Part shown: positions 46,501 through 59,957 of the stretch, piece by piece
Position numbering within the stretch: position 1 is the stretch's first letter
How the letters are laid out: every line of letters starts with the position of its first letter
Origin: Brachypodius melanocephalos
Taxonomy: Eukaryota; Chordata; Aves; Passeriformes; Pycnonotidae
DNA: 64,000 nt
Direction of reading: 5' to 3'
Assembly: GCA_013398615.1 (NCBI GenBank)
Contig: VZSR01000520.1
Coordinates: 31,693,175 to 31,757,174, forward strand
Position numbers and translations under genes: made by a program
The notes under the pieces: model-generated
What the model was told of the DNA's origin: nothing
The model's input: only the letters and a program-made list of their open reading frames with translations
The model's database searches: none

Positions 46501-49087
46501 AAATTTTTGCACTAAGATAACAGGTGTTGGCATCTGTCTCTGCCATCAGTTACAATACGTGAGCATCATCAATACTTCATACTTCATCAATATGATACTT
46601 GAGCCTTTAGAGGCTGAATGGAGTAGCAGCAGCAGCTACATGGGTATATATAAATGCATATAGAATTGTGCCTAGTGCTTGCTCAGGGCCTTATGATTTT
46701 CAGATAGTGATCATTGTTTTCCTGCAAAGCTGTGAAGTAAAAATGATGTGAATTAAATGTGAGGGAGAAAGGAATCTGCAGATAATCAAAAAAATTCATA
46801 AGAACTCTTTGTCTCTCCTTCTTCCTCAATTTTTCTCATATGCACACTTTGACATGCAGGTTACTTTTTTATTTTAATTGCATTTACTGGTTTATAAAAT
46901 ACATATATGCTCTGAAAGCATTTTTCCCCTTTTTTAACTATGGCAACAGAACGTCTAACAAAATGAATTAAAAACTTATATAAATATTTATATAAATTTA
47001 TTCATAGCACTAATAATGGCTTAGCTTAGTGCAGTGTCAAAATTATGTCAGTGTGCTTTGTATGTAATATAGAGACATCACATTTTTACTGAGGTGATTT
47101 TTTTTGCAATGTCATTGGATTTTACAGCCAAGCAGACAACCTGCAGAGAAGATTGCATGTCCAATTAACCCCTTTTAACTCTATGCAATTACTGTTCCCA
47201 TCCATTATGCTGTTGATGAAGAACAAGCATTAACAATCACACCACGATCCAGTACAAAAATTAAAACTTTAGCAACAGTAGTGTCACAGCTGCCAGGATA
47301 TAAGGAAATCATAAGAATAAAGTATTGAGTTATCATACCACCCAGCACAGAATTTTTACAAAATGAAAGAAGTTATGCACCACTGGGCTGATTTTTTGGG
47401 CAAGTGAAGAGGGAATGCAAAGAAAATGAGCTCCAGTCTGTAGCTCAGGCACAGGCTAAATTGCTTGCTCTCATAAATTCAGCTATATTAAATCTAACTG
47501 CTAACTTAGATTCATGCACCGTTAGGTAAGTATTGCATTGACCCCATCAGGACCCAGAACAGTAAATGCCCCAGGATATGACTTCTTGGACATTCTTTTT
47601 TGAGATGGACATTCTTTTTCGAGCTGCTGAGAACAGAGCATATCAGATTTGTCCTAACAAATCCATGCCTTATTTATTTTTCCAGGACTGTTCTGTTTCT
47701 GAGGGTAATCTAACCAAAAACTAACATCTATCTAAATGCAAAAAAGGATTTACTAAACCTCTTATGTAAGACAATTTTAGAAATACACCACTTCCAGAGT
47801 GTGCCAGAGTGTGCCAAAAAAAAAAAAAAAAATAGCAAGGAAACAGAAGTTTAGCTGCTTTTTTTCTGACTTTGACAGTAAATAAAGAGATATATGACCT
47901 AAGAATGGGAGTCCAAAACCACTCTGTGAACCCAGAATATTTGCAAATATATTTAGCAATTTGCACGTCTTGGACTGAAATCTTAGGTGCTGCACACAGT
48001 GATAATAAAGAACAAGGCAGAAAAGTTGACCAGCTGTAGGACATCTCCACTGTGGTCACTGTTTTCTGTATAAGTCATGCTGACAAGTCAGGATCAGAAG
48101 AACCACAGCTGCCATCTTCATTGTGGTCTCAGGAAATGATGCAGGAAATCTACAGGAAATTCCTTTGACACGAAAGCTATGCAAATTTTAAAGAAAGTTT
48201 AGAAAGACTTACAGGAACCAAAGCCATTGAGGGCATGTTGCTGCATAGAAGTACCAGAACAGTTTTGGTACTTCTTTTTCTGTCCAATGATCTTACCAAA
48301 TCCTTGTGCCCTGTAGCTGTATGATCAATAGACCTAGCAAAAAGGAATTACTGCAGTAGTATATGCTTGGGAGCATGAGAGGGGGTGTAATTTTTTTTTC
48401 TGAAAGTACTTGTTAGGTATTTTATCAAACTGCATAAAGTTAAAATCTTAGAAACAAACACAAAAACCTCACTATAGTAGTCTACAATAAAGATTTTGCG
48501 AAGCAGAAATGGTTCAGCCATTTTACAATAAATAAAGCAAGCAAGGAAGGGCCTAAAAGCAATGTGATCTACTTGGTGTGGAAAAGTTCTGCTTGATTCC
48601 AGAAAATTGATATTGGCTAAGTAGAATTATGCACAAAAATATATAATTATTTGCATGACATTTTCTGGTTATCAGAAAAAGAGCTCCTAGGTTTATGGAA
48701 ACTGTAGTTGCCACTGGTTGCACATTCCAGGGAACATTCTTGGTAAACCACAACGTCTGCTCAGCTAGAACAACATTGGAGAAGCAGAAAGACTTTAAGA
48801 AAGCCACACATGGAAGTGTAATATGAGCCTGGAAAACAAAGTCCTACTTCGCTCATGTCATGCAGATTTACGGAAAACAGCGAGAGCAGAGGAAAAAAAT
48901 AAAGAGAAGGAGGCTTGGATGAAAAGCAAGCACAAATAAAAAATATTGCATGCTAGTTTTTTTTTTTTTCTTTTAAAAGAATAAATGCATGGCTCTCTGG
49001 CTTGTTCAAAACCAGTTTCTGTTGACTTTGTAAGATAGATTGTAAACTGCTGGGTGAGGTTGGCTTATACCAAAAGAAATATAGAGT
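43546..49087. other. Non-coding, no gene recognised; candidate conserved block at 45.0-45.6 kb
   Basis: No coding or RNA gene was recognised. The interval 45,000-45,620 looks like a possible regulatory element (see findings). Small tandem duplications occur at about 47,590-47,625 (GGACATTCTTTTT, twice) and 47,797-47,816 (AGAGTGTGCC, twice). Confidence 0.55.
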
Positions 49088-49257
49088 CTCGGTGAGGGAA
49101 CTGGTCACGGCACCAGGCTGACAGTCTTCAAGAAGCATTTGGACAATGCTCTTGGCACATGTTGTGGCTTTTTGTGGATGGTGCTGTGCAGGGCTGGGAG
49201 TTAGACTGGATGGTCCTTGTGGATCCCTTCAAATTCAGCTTTTACTGTGAGTCTGTG
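49088..49257 (+). mobile_element. CR1 LINE 3'-end fragment
   Basis: About 170 bases matching the last codons and tail of CR1: TTCAAGAAGCATTTGGACAA at about 49,127, CTGTGCAGGGCTGGGAGTTA at about 49,184, then GATGGTCCTTGTGGATCCCT and a terminal TTTACTGTGAGTCTGTG, a diverged form of the 8-bp end repeat. The tail is nearly the same as that of the SINE at 34.9 kb. Confidence 0.85.
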
Positions 49258-52200
49258 AAAGTGCACTTAGAGAATAAGAAGTACAAACAGAAGTAGCTTA
49301 TTTCACAGCTGTATAGAAGATAGGCAATACTTACACTAAAAGAGAAGTTACACTTCAAGCTTTCATATATTAAGCTTTTAAAGCATATTTGAAATCTCAT
49401 TTGAGTTTTAGTTTGTTGTAACTGTTGGATAGGTGCACTTTAGGATAATCTGTGTGCAGACTTGAGTATTTGAGAGCAGTGTATTTTTGAAATGCTGTTG
49501 ATAAAAGCTAGTTATTTCATCTTATCCCAAGTGGCCCACTCTTCTGTGAGCAGACAAACCAAAGCAACAGTTAAAATAAGATTTTTTTCCAAGGAAAAAG
49601 AAAAAAAAACCCAACCATGCATATAACCAGCAGAAGATATATTGTTCATTATGAATTAGAGTTGTTTAATATTTTTTTTCTCATTTCCTTTATTTGATTT
49701 TTAATGTAATGAAGGTGCTGTTATTCTGATAAAATAAATTTCATACCCTGCACTTACAGTACAAATAAATAAATTGGCCAAAATTTTAGTAGTCAATGCA
49801 TATAAGTAACCAGTTAGTTCAAAACTAAAATAAAAATTTAAAACCTGCATATGCCTTGTCAGGTAAAGTTTAATTGACCATTTCCTTCATAACTCTATCT
49901 TAATTAGATTATACGAGCCTCAGGGATCATATTAATGTTTTTATAAATTTAACGAATATGTCCTGCATTCTTAATAGATCTTCAGCATAGTACTGTCACT
50001 TGTATTAGCAAATGACACCAGTATTAATTACCATAAAAAATGGAAGCTTCTCTTAAATTATATTTTGGAACCTCACAAGGCTGAAAAAACCCCAGGCAAA
50101 TCAAGGTAGAATTAATTATGGGAATTTGGACATTTTTACTCCCACTGAAATCAGCCTCTGCCAGCAGGAGACTGTGCTCCTTAGAAATTAGCAAGATGTC
50201 TAACAATGCCTCACAATGCTCCTTTTTGCTTAGACATCCACTTTAAGTGTTGTCCCTTGACAAAAAAGACTGTTCTGATAGATCAGTATTGCCAGACTAT
50301 TTTCAACTCTCAGCTAGATTGGTATTCAGGGAATTGCGATTCACAGGGCCAGCACAAAGTTAATTTGATAGTCAGAGGAATGAGACTTACATAAGTGTGA
50401 GAGAGATGACAGTAAAATGAAGAGACTCCCTTTTCCTCAGTGAACTGGACAGCAAATATGTTGTGCGGAGTAAAGAACAAATCCTTTCATAACTTCATTG
50501 TCTTGCGGCTGCCCCAAGAACTGCAAGGACAACATGTGCTCCAGGTTAGTCTTGGTTTCTTTGCAGCTGCAGTTCCATTTTGTTACCTAATTTGTACTTT
50601 GGCACTAGGAAAAGATTATAAATGAAGTGTTGCTTTCAAAGTTTCAGACATTGAGATTTTATTTTTTATATTATTATTATTCTGTTTGGCAAGAGTGGCT
50701 TTAATTTGACTTTCACAAGTGCAAAAACCTGTCCCCTCAGAAGTTGGTCAAACTATTAATTTTATGGCAAAGACAACAGAGTACAGTAAAACCTTTTCAC
50801 AAAGCCAGACAGCTTAACCTAATTAAATGGCTGTTTTGACAGGTGTTTTAAAGTGGAACGAATGCTATTGAGAATGGCTAGAGTCATATACGATGAGTGT
50901 CTGTGTGTTTATGTGTGCAGGTGAAAATGTGACTGTGCAGGGGGTGACAATAGATCTGTGTTCATAAAGCATTTTTTTCCTCCAAAAGCTGCAGCTGTTC
51001 AAGATTTATAGATTTATTTCAATTAATTGTGTTGGATGTATTGACTCAGGTGAATGACTACACCTGGACTACAGTAAAAGAAAGATGTTTATGGGGGTCT
51101 GTGATGTCATACATCAAGGTATATGAGATGCACATTTTACAAGGGGAAACAAGCCTTGTAGGAAATATATAAACATTGTCATCAGGGTTCTGATTTCTGG
51201 TTCTGCTCAACATCACAAAAGATCTTTGCCTCGGTAAAATGGTGCATTTGTAGTAGGAGTTAATGAGCATTCTGGTATCCCAAAGCATGCTGAAAGGGCT
51301 CTGAATCCATCAGAGTTTCAGCAGTTTGGACAGCAAGCCAGATTAGCAACCTTGATCCTACATGCAGAAGACCTCTCCTCATCCATCTCTTGCCTGTCTG
51401 AATTCCCAGGCGCTCCCTTCTGGAACTGCTACCTATGTATGCAGGAGAGGCAAGAAAAGAGCTAGCCAGATGTAGCTGCAAAAACAGTGAGGGGCTTAGG
51501 GCCTAAACTGCTGTGTGATCTCTCTATCCAGTTCTGTTTAATTCAGATAAAACCCTTATTATTTTATCTTTACAAGCCAAGCCTTGTGTAATTTCATAAG
51601 GTAATTTCATACAATATTTATTGTCCTCTAATGGCAAGGAAGAGATTTTGTTATACTTTCCCCTATGCATATTTTCAAGGAAGATTAACTGTTTCTTTAA
51701 AGTGATGATGTTTCAGGTTTAGCATCAGAGCAAACACACTGCAGCCAGGTAACCGGACAAAACTATGATATGATTTTGGCTGAGTTCACCTGTTGTGCTA
51801 AGAAATGTGAAACTGTTATACCACTCACCCCTGTCTTTGAAGATTTTGTGTAGATTTGGTGTGTTTTATTTGTATGCTTGCTTTATGTAGTGATTGCAGC
51901 CCTGAGGTTGTGCAGTGGATTCACTATGATCTATCTTTCTTTTAGCTCTATTTTTTAATATCTGCCTAAAAAATGACTAATGATAAGTAATTATGAAGAG
52001 AAGCAGGCTGCTTCAGTACTCTGATTCTCACTCTGCTGATATATCCAGACTTCCCTATCTCCTTCTGTATCAGCTGTTGCATCCATTATATCATTGAAAC
52101 AGAAGAAATACTTAGTCATCTAAACATCACTCTGGTAGGTCTGCTGGTTATTTCTGTTTTCTTGTGTGACTGTTAAGGAACAGTTCTGTCAGATAAAGAG

Positions 52201-55200
52201 AGAATTGCAATGATGAATACGGCTTGTGAACTTTTAACCAGCATCTGAGAAGTATTTACTCATTTGTGAATTATATGTTATAAATCTTTTATGATATTAT
52301 CAAATTGGTAATTAAAATGATAATTAAAGTCCAACAAACTGGAGTAATTTCTAGAAGTCAAGCTGAGTAAAGACATATGTTGTAATAATCAGAGTGAGAC
52401 AGGAAAAAAAGTAGACTTATATTAAGCAAAGCATAGTAAAATCTCATAGAGGAAGAAAATTGTATATTTTGTTTTACATGTACATATAAAGCAAGCTCAT
52501 TTTTACAACTCTACCTGAATATTTTGCTCTTTGTCTAACTGATGATCATTTTGGTCCACCGCACACTGCCATTTGGCTTTCCTCCAAGATATTTCAGCTT
52601 TTTTTTCTCTGTGTGTCTGTGAAAATGAAATCATTTATATTAAGAGGTAAAGTTTCCGTGTTCTTTTCATGATAATAGGCAGCACCTATTTTTCACTCGG
52701 TGTTGTGAGACCTCTAATAATAACATCAGAAGAAAATCCAAGGATAATACGTTCAAGAATCTAAGTTTTACTGTATCTTGACTGATGAAATAGATGAACA
52801 CAAACCACCAACAGGTTAAAAGCTCAGATACTCTCTTTTATTATACTTGAATCCAGGAAACTGTGCTGTCCACTTCAGGGACTGGAAAAAAATTTGATTT
52901 TTGTTCAAACTTGGCTGAGGTTCATGAGGAACTAGTTGTCCCAAAACAATTTTTGCTAGAGCAGACTGCCTGTTAGCTATGTACAGGTCCTAAGGAGTAA
53001 TGAGTGATCAGGGGAAAGCAAAAGTTAAGGCAGGAAGAGCAGATAAAAAGGGAGAAAGGGCAGAGTAAGGGTTTTGAATCCTTTCCAGCTGGAGTACAAA
53101 TCACAGTTACCAACAGGATCCCCTGTTTTACTGCCAATGCTCTTGGAGCTCACTGAAGTAATCCCAAAGTATGAGAATGCTGCCAAGGAGTACTGAAGAA
53201 TTTCAGTTTCTATAGACTTCAAACAATAATAGGGGAATTTCAGGTCAATATGGATTTGGAATGTAATGCATTTAGTGACAAATTAATTCAGAAAAAAAAA
53301 ATCTTTTTAAATGGTTAAGCTGTCTTCTGTTTTCTATACTTTCACATTCCACTGGGAGCAAAAACAAGTGGATTTTACTGCACAGGGAAAGGCTGGGATC
53401 CATTGGAATCTTGGCATGAATGTAAGGAAAAACAAATTTAGAATGGATCAAGGCCAATGCCAGAACTGCAGGTAAGAGGTCTAAAGAAAGGACCTTCAAG
53501 GAGACAAAACAAATGTTTGACCTTGGACTGCATTCAACTTGCCCAGGAAATGGGTTGTAATCAGAAATGTCATTTTTTGTCTGCAATTGACTCTTAAGGC
53601 CCGAGGTACTACAGTTTTAAAACAATTCACTGGATGTGTCCCTTCAACATAATTTCAAGCATGTCTTTTCATGGTGAAGTTAAAAGAACTCTTAAAATTT
53701 GCCTCCATAACACATTTTCTTTGAGGTAAGTGAAGAACCATCCTGTACATGACATTTAACATTATTCTTTCTGGGTTTTATTTTATCATTATGAAACAGC
53801 TATGACTGGTCTGTGGTTAAGAAAGGTCACAGGATTGCTTGATTTTCTGCAATCCGTTTTTCAGTCAGTCTGTTTTGAAACCTGGTCCAAACCCAAGGTT
53901 TCTGATATTTAGCGTGCCCCACCCCAGCTTCTCAGAATAATAAAAGAAAAATCATGAAAAAAATTTTCAATTAATTGCTTTACATAAAATTAACCTATTT
54001 TTTGTTATTTTAAAAACAGAATAATCCTAAAATTTCCTCCGTGTTTAACTCCACAAACTTGTTTCCTTTTTACCTCTAAATTTGTGTTGTTGGCCTTGTG
54101 GAAGTGACAAAGAAATGCCTTTTCATATATATAGTGCAACAGTTGAAAGAAAAAATCACCTCAGATATAATGGACCTGATTTTCTTTTACACAGTTCTGG
54201 CGACATAAAAAAAATTTAGCGTGGGCATAAATTTTATTTAAATATACTTTAGGGTTCCTTTGTGCTGCCAGAATCTGTAAAGGGGTCTTTATGTAAACAA
54301 GAACCAGGGCCAATGTGTTTGAGGATTATGTTTCTTTGGAATCCTTTTCTAAACCTAAAGATCTCATATTTTGACATCTAAGTCTACTCGCAGCTTAAGT
54401 GTGTGAGACTCTTACTGTGAATCAACAATAAGTGAAATCATCCACGTATGGCTAACAGCTTATTTCCATCAAAAGAAATGGCAAACATTCAGCAAGTCGG
54501 CCTGCAATTTTCAAGGCAGTAGGGAAAGGAGAAGACTAATTTTAATAAAGGTAATTATCAGCAATTCTGAGTTTCTTAACACACAGGCACTGATAATGCC
54601 TCTGCCATTTCCCATACTACTGCCATATTAATGTCTTTGATCAACACTTTCATGATGACAAGTGGGAAAAAAGATCAGTGGAAAGAACTGAAAATTTTCC
54701 CAAAACTCATAATTCTTTCTGTGAATAAGAGAAACTTCATAATAGCCCCAGAAAAAAAAAAAAAGTATTATTTTCATGAAGCATTGAAGGACACATGGTG
54801 AACAACTGTAATGACTGAAATTTTATTTCAAAACTGTTAAATTAATAATATTTAAAAGACTGGTACAAAAACATATTAACTTTTTCAATGAATAATTTTG
54901 TCATAAATTTGGAATAATAATGATTAAAAAAGAAATGTGTTTTTACATCAAAGAAAAAAAAAGAAAAAACCAAGAAATGTAACTCAAAAATATTGACTGA
55001 CAGAGTTTAAAACCTAATATATTAAAAGAACTTGATGGCAAGTGGTTACCTGAGAGTGTATAATGAAACCGGGATTTAATTTCTAAAGCCACACTTCTGA
55101 ATCTTAGCCATGGTTTTCAGTGTGAGGAACACCAGCAGTGGTTGCAAAAAGGTAACTCAGGTGGCTTATCTGAAATTAATCATGTGGTTTCATCAGAGAG

Positions 55201-58200
55201 TAAATTCACAAGGGCCCTGTATACCTACATTCCAGTAACAGGCTTATCTATCTCCAAACCAGCCAGTCAAACACACAAGTGTTGAGAACCTGCAGTAAAA
55301 TCCCAAATGCTGGACCTTGTTTTCCCCCATGGGGCACGGGGAGAGACATCTGTCACCAAGCCACAGTGAGACCTGTCCTGCCCGTTCATCTTCTCACTTT
55401 ACACAACCAATATTAAAATTCAGAAATTTTTATTCCAGAAATAGTTATTGCATTTTTAAAAGAAGCATAGTTTCTTGAACATTATTTTTTCATTTGTTCG
55501 GTTGGTTTTTGTTATTGATCAACCTATACCTAGGTTACTTTTCCAGAAAGGAGGCTGAGTCATCATAATTTTTTTTGCTTTCCTTGTAGAAAGAGGTCTC
55601 AGTGACATTTTTGATTCCATTCCAGTTACAAAATTTCTTTCCTTTCTTCCATTCCCCCATATATTTATCTCTTCTCCTCAAAATTTATAAATTGACAAAT
55701 AACTGATCTGTGACAGACAATATCTCTGGATCATCCATAATTTTAAATTTGGACTTTGCACATTATTTTCACATGCAGACAAGATAGCCAAGGTAATTGA
55801 TTGTTTGTTACATGTAGACTTCTTTAAGTGAATATGTGCAAGAATTTTTCTGTGAAGTAAATGAAGAATTTTTTTAATCAAAATACCTTTCGGTACTTGC
55901 AGGTCATTGAGGATTTGGGGTGCATTTGTCATTCCTACATCCTGTGGATATTTGTTTAAACATCACTATTTTTAAAATATGTTTCTATCTACTTGAAGGT
56001 ATAAAATTTCTTCTCTCTTGATGTCTTAGTTACTGTTGAATGATGTAATAATTTGTCAGTAAGAAAGGAACAGGTTGCCTATGTATGTAGTGGAGACAGA
56101 CAAGAGCATCTGAGAACTTCAGGTATATATATACATGTCTTGAAAATGTCTTTAATTACATTTCTTCATTAAACCTCATTTCTGAACGGGCACTGTAGGG
56201 AGTGGTGGGGATTTATCTGTACTTCTTGCTACACGAACTTAAAAAAAGTAACAAATACACATTTAATACTTGGCTAAATGCTTAAGGAAAGCAATTGTTA
56301 TACCTATTTCAAACTTTATACCTATTTCAAACTGGGGCATGCAACTTGCAACTGACTAGTTGAAGTTAAAGCTCAATTACAGACATGGGAGCAAAATCCT
56401 GGTTGAATGTCATTTGTTCCAACAGCAGAAAATATTTCTGCAATAACTTATATACAATCCATTCTGCATTGACAATGCAGGAAATTAAGAAAAAAGGTAT
56501 GTTTTTTTTTCACTGAAAATAAGCAAAAGGTGATCTATAGGCAAAAGGTACACCTGTTTCAAGAGATGATTTTTTTTTCGTATCTTTCCAAAACAGGTGC
56601 AGGAGACCATGAAGCCTCCTTGTGTCATAAAACACAAACCTGAATTGATAAAAGAAGAAACGAAATTAACTTGTTGGAGAGCAGAGGTTATTTCCCTTTG
56701 TTGGTACAGGGGTAAACTAAAAGAGAGAGTGTTCTTTTCATCTTTTTAGTTCTTAAGTAAATACTCCATTCTGAGGAGCAAATGATATCCTTTTTGTATT
56801 GAAAATGTAACCACTAGAGGGTATCTGTTCAAAGTTACTACACAAAATATCCTGGGATTAGAGCAATGCCAAAAGACACAGACACATCTTACATCTTGAA
56901 TGGAGATGCACCAAACTAGGGAGGAAAATAATAAAGTGACACTGTCTTGACTGGTTATCCTTTCCATATATTCTTCTGCAGATTCTTGACTGTCTTGCCA
57001 AAATGTAATTGTCCCTGCTAGAAGAAAAATTAATGATTTCACTATAAAAGTGCATTATAATACATTGATATTTATTGATTCTGTTCTGCTGTATTATTTA
57101 ACATCACAATGAAGGATTGACACAATTTCTTGCATTTCTAAGTTAACCCTTTATACACCCACAGCTATAACCAGTCAAGGCATATTACTTGTGCCTTGAA
57201 ACTTAAGTCACTCTAATGGACAGAGTTGCTACCAAGGTCAAATAAATAGAGAGTAGATTTAATTTTTCAGATATCTTATGCTTCTAATGTGCACTTTGAT
57301 TTTGATTTTGAGACCTTGTTTGGATTCATGCACATTCATGGCATGAATGATGGCAAAAATGCAACTTTCATAGTGATTTTTAACTTATTCCCCATTTAAG
57401 AATTGGAATGTAGGCACAATATACACATTCTCTGCAGTTTGAAGTCTGTGATTTTTTCCATGTGATTATAATATGCTTATCACTTTCTCAGATTCCTCAG
57501 CTAAAAAAATTACAATAATGTTATTTAAATTACAATAATGTTAGTTTACAGGATTTAACTAGTTTGCAGGATAGTATTATATTACCATATAATACAAAAG
57601 AATAGAATATTTTTAGTCCTTTGAAGATATTGTCTACAAGAACACGTATGTTCCATGCTTATCTGTGTTTAGAAAGCCATATGGCATCCTAGGTTCTTTT
57701 ACAAAAAATAGTCAAGGGAGTGATATGGCTTTCTTAATTTTCAATCTTTGATGTCTCAGCTCAAATAATATAACATCAATTTGTAGATAAGAAGCCTGGA
57801 CATAGTTTATAGTACAAGCATAGTTCAAGGCTTAGGCTGAAGCGAAAGGATTTCTAGATGGTCAGGTTGTAAACTGGGAATCTAAGTCACCTGAGCTGAA
57901 CTACGCTTGATAAATATTGTCACAATGTTGTACAAGAAGTTAGGAAAATTATTTTTCTCATTTTGAAATCGAAAATAAGCAGTGAACTATGACAAATCAC
58001 ACAGAATTTCTGCCCCCTCTACTCTCCTCCTCCTTCCTTCCCCCCCTGCTCCTCACCTCCAAATTATTACTTGGAGAATCTCTCCTGGCCAAACACAATT
58101 CTGAAAAATCTAGATCTGTAAACAGTTTCCCTGTTTTGGTGGGCACGTTTCCCAGCAAACTCCTTGTTTTGACCTCTGTGCTGCAGAGGGAATTTGGTAG

Positions 58201-59494
58201 ACAACAAAGCCCAAATTCTTTGTGAGACCCTTGAGCACTTTGATTTCAATGACATTCCTTGTAACTACTTGGTGACATTTCAGTCATGAAGTTGCTGTAC
58301 TGTTTTTCAGTGTTACATCACAGTAAATCTCTGGCTTCTCTGAAGCTAAACTATCTGAATTCAAGCCCTTTCACTACCCAAACTTGATCAGGATTGTTTA
58401 ATATTTTGTTGCTTTATTACCTAAAATCACTTGTCTTAAAGAAAAGCCTGTAGAATAAAAAATTGACAGATCAGCACAAAGTTGACAGTGAGCAGACACT
58501 GAAGTTTATCAGCCAAGTGCTTTATTTCTTTAAATATAAAAGCCATTGCCTCTATTTCCTATGTTATAATTAGCCACAACTGATATTTAAAAAGAAGTAT
58601 TGTGCAAATAATCATGTGAGACAAATGAACCATGCCAGGAGGACCTGGATCCAGTCTTATCAAATTCCTTTATTTGATATAAAAGAACATAATTAGGATC
58701 AGGTGCATCCTGAGATGGACTTCTGCCTCTGCCAGCTCTTGATGCTTCCTTTGGGTGACTGTTATAAATATTAGTTTAATACATGCTGAGCATTACGGAA
58801 AGAAGAATATATAGGAAACTGCAATAGTAGTTGGTATCAGATGCACTGAAGTTAAAGAGGGCTTACAGTCAACAAGACAGAGCTGTTTTAGCCTTGGATT
58901 GAATACAAGCCATAACACTATAACCAAAATTAAAGGCAAAGTAAAAATGTGTAAAGTTAAGAAGAAAGATTAATGAGTCAATTAAGAGTTAGATTTTGTT
59001 TAGTACACTAATATCATACTTGATAGAGGGAATAAAACTCACAGTTCAAGACTAATTTTTGTGTTGTTGCACGTATGTATCAAGATAAAACAGAATAGCA
59101 AACAGAAAATATTCCCAATCATCAGTGTAAAAACAGCATGATTTTAAAAATTGTGGTAAAGACATGGTTATTAAAAGCTTCAGGTTTCACTGAAGATCAT
59201 TGCAAACTATGTCTCATTGAGTACTTTGAAAAATCTAGAAAATTCATGTTGATGTGCATGAGACCTGATCTTTTTGGAAAACATGACCATTGACCTCAAA
59301 AGCACTACTTAACTGAATTAAGTAACACATTAAGCAGCCCTTAAGTTAGAAAATCATGATAGTTTACCTACTTGCTTTAGCTGCAAGTAGCCTTGCTAAA
59401 CAATAATTGGAGAATAGAAAAAATATGGATATCTTCTCATTCCTCATATTCTAATGTCTTCATGTTACGGTTTATAATCAAGGATTTATAAAAC
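49258..59494. other. Non-coding, no gene recognised
   Basis: Ten kilobases of AT-rich sequence without recognisable exons, RNA genes or transposons. All frames are short. Candidate conserved non-coding segments lie at about 49.85-50.04 and 54.47-54.68 kb. A perfect 18-bp tandem duplication is at 56,298-56,333. Confidence 0.6.
56298..56333. repeat. Perfect 18-bp tandem duplication
   Basis: TTATACCTATTTCAAACT occurs twice head to tail (56,298-56,315 and 56,316-56,333), most easily explained by replication slippage. Confidence 0.95.
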
Positions 59495-59957
59495 TGTAAT
59501 GGTTCATCCCTTTTCCCCTGACCACCCATCCCACCCCCTGGTGGTATCACCCTACCTTGTCAATCACCCTGGTGGACTCAAAAGGTCTGCTCTCCCATTT
59601 GGCAGGGCGCCCAGGTGCCACCTTCACCTATTGTGGTGTAAAGTGCCCTTGCTCCGGACCACTCCCCCCTACCTTCCCCATTGGATCAAGGTCCCCATGG
59701 TTCGGGTTTCACCCGAAGTGACATAAGGGGAGAACCGAGGTCCAGATTCATTCTGCTTTCCATCCCCATGGAATAAACATCTTCCTAAACCACAGCAGAA
59801 TTCACTTTTTCATTACCAAGCCTCAGACCTTGCAGCAGCTAGAGATTGAATCCCACAGAACGTTCAGGTGGAACAGGGCTGAGAAACTTCCGCTAGCCGG
59901 TAAGCAGAAAGCCCTTGGCTCCACATCTTCGTATCTGGCTTCTGGAAGTATAGATCA
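59495..59957 (+). mobile_element. Solo LTR of an endogenous retrovirus (candidate)
   Basis: A 463-base block that is much richer in C and G than its surroundings, beginning TGTAATGG and ending in CA, flanked on both sides by AAAC (59,491-59,494 and 59,958-59,961), consistent with a 4-bp target duplication. Inside are a TATA-like ACATAAGG at 59,721-59,728 and a polyadenylation signal AATAAA at 59,772-59,777, in the order expected for U3-R-U5 on the + strand. A perfect 7-bp hairpin (59,701-59,717) sits just upstream of the TATA-like motif. No gag, pol or env sequence adjoins it, so it looks like a recombined solo LTR. The exact ends and family are uncertain; a 4-bp duplication would favour a class I (gamma-like) element. 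The 75-codon frame within is not considered a gene. Confidence 0.65.

Noticed and set aside
59499..59726. 75-codon Pro/His-rich frame
   Set aside because: Lies wholly in the U3 part of the candidate LTR; composition artefact.
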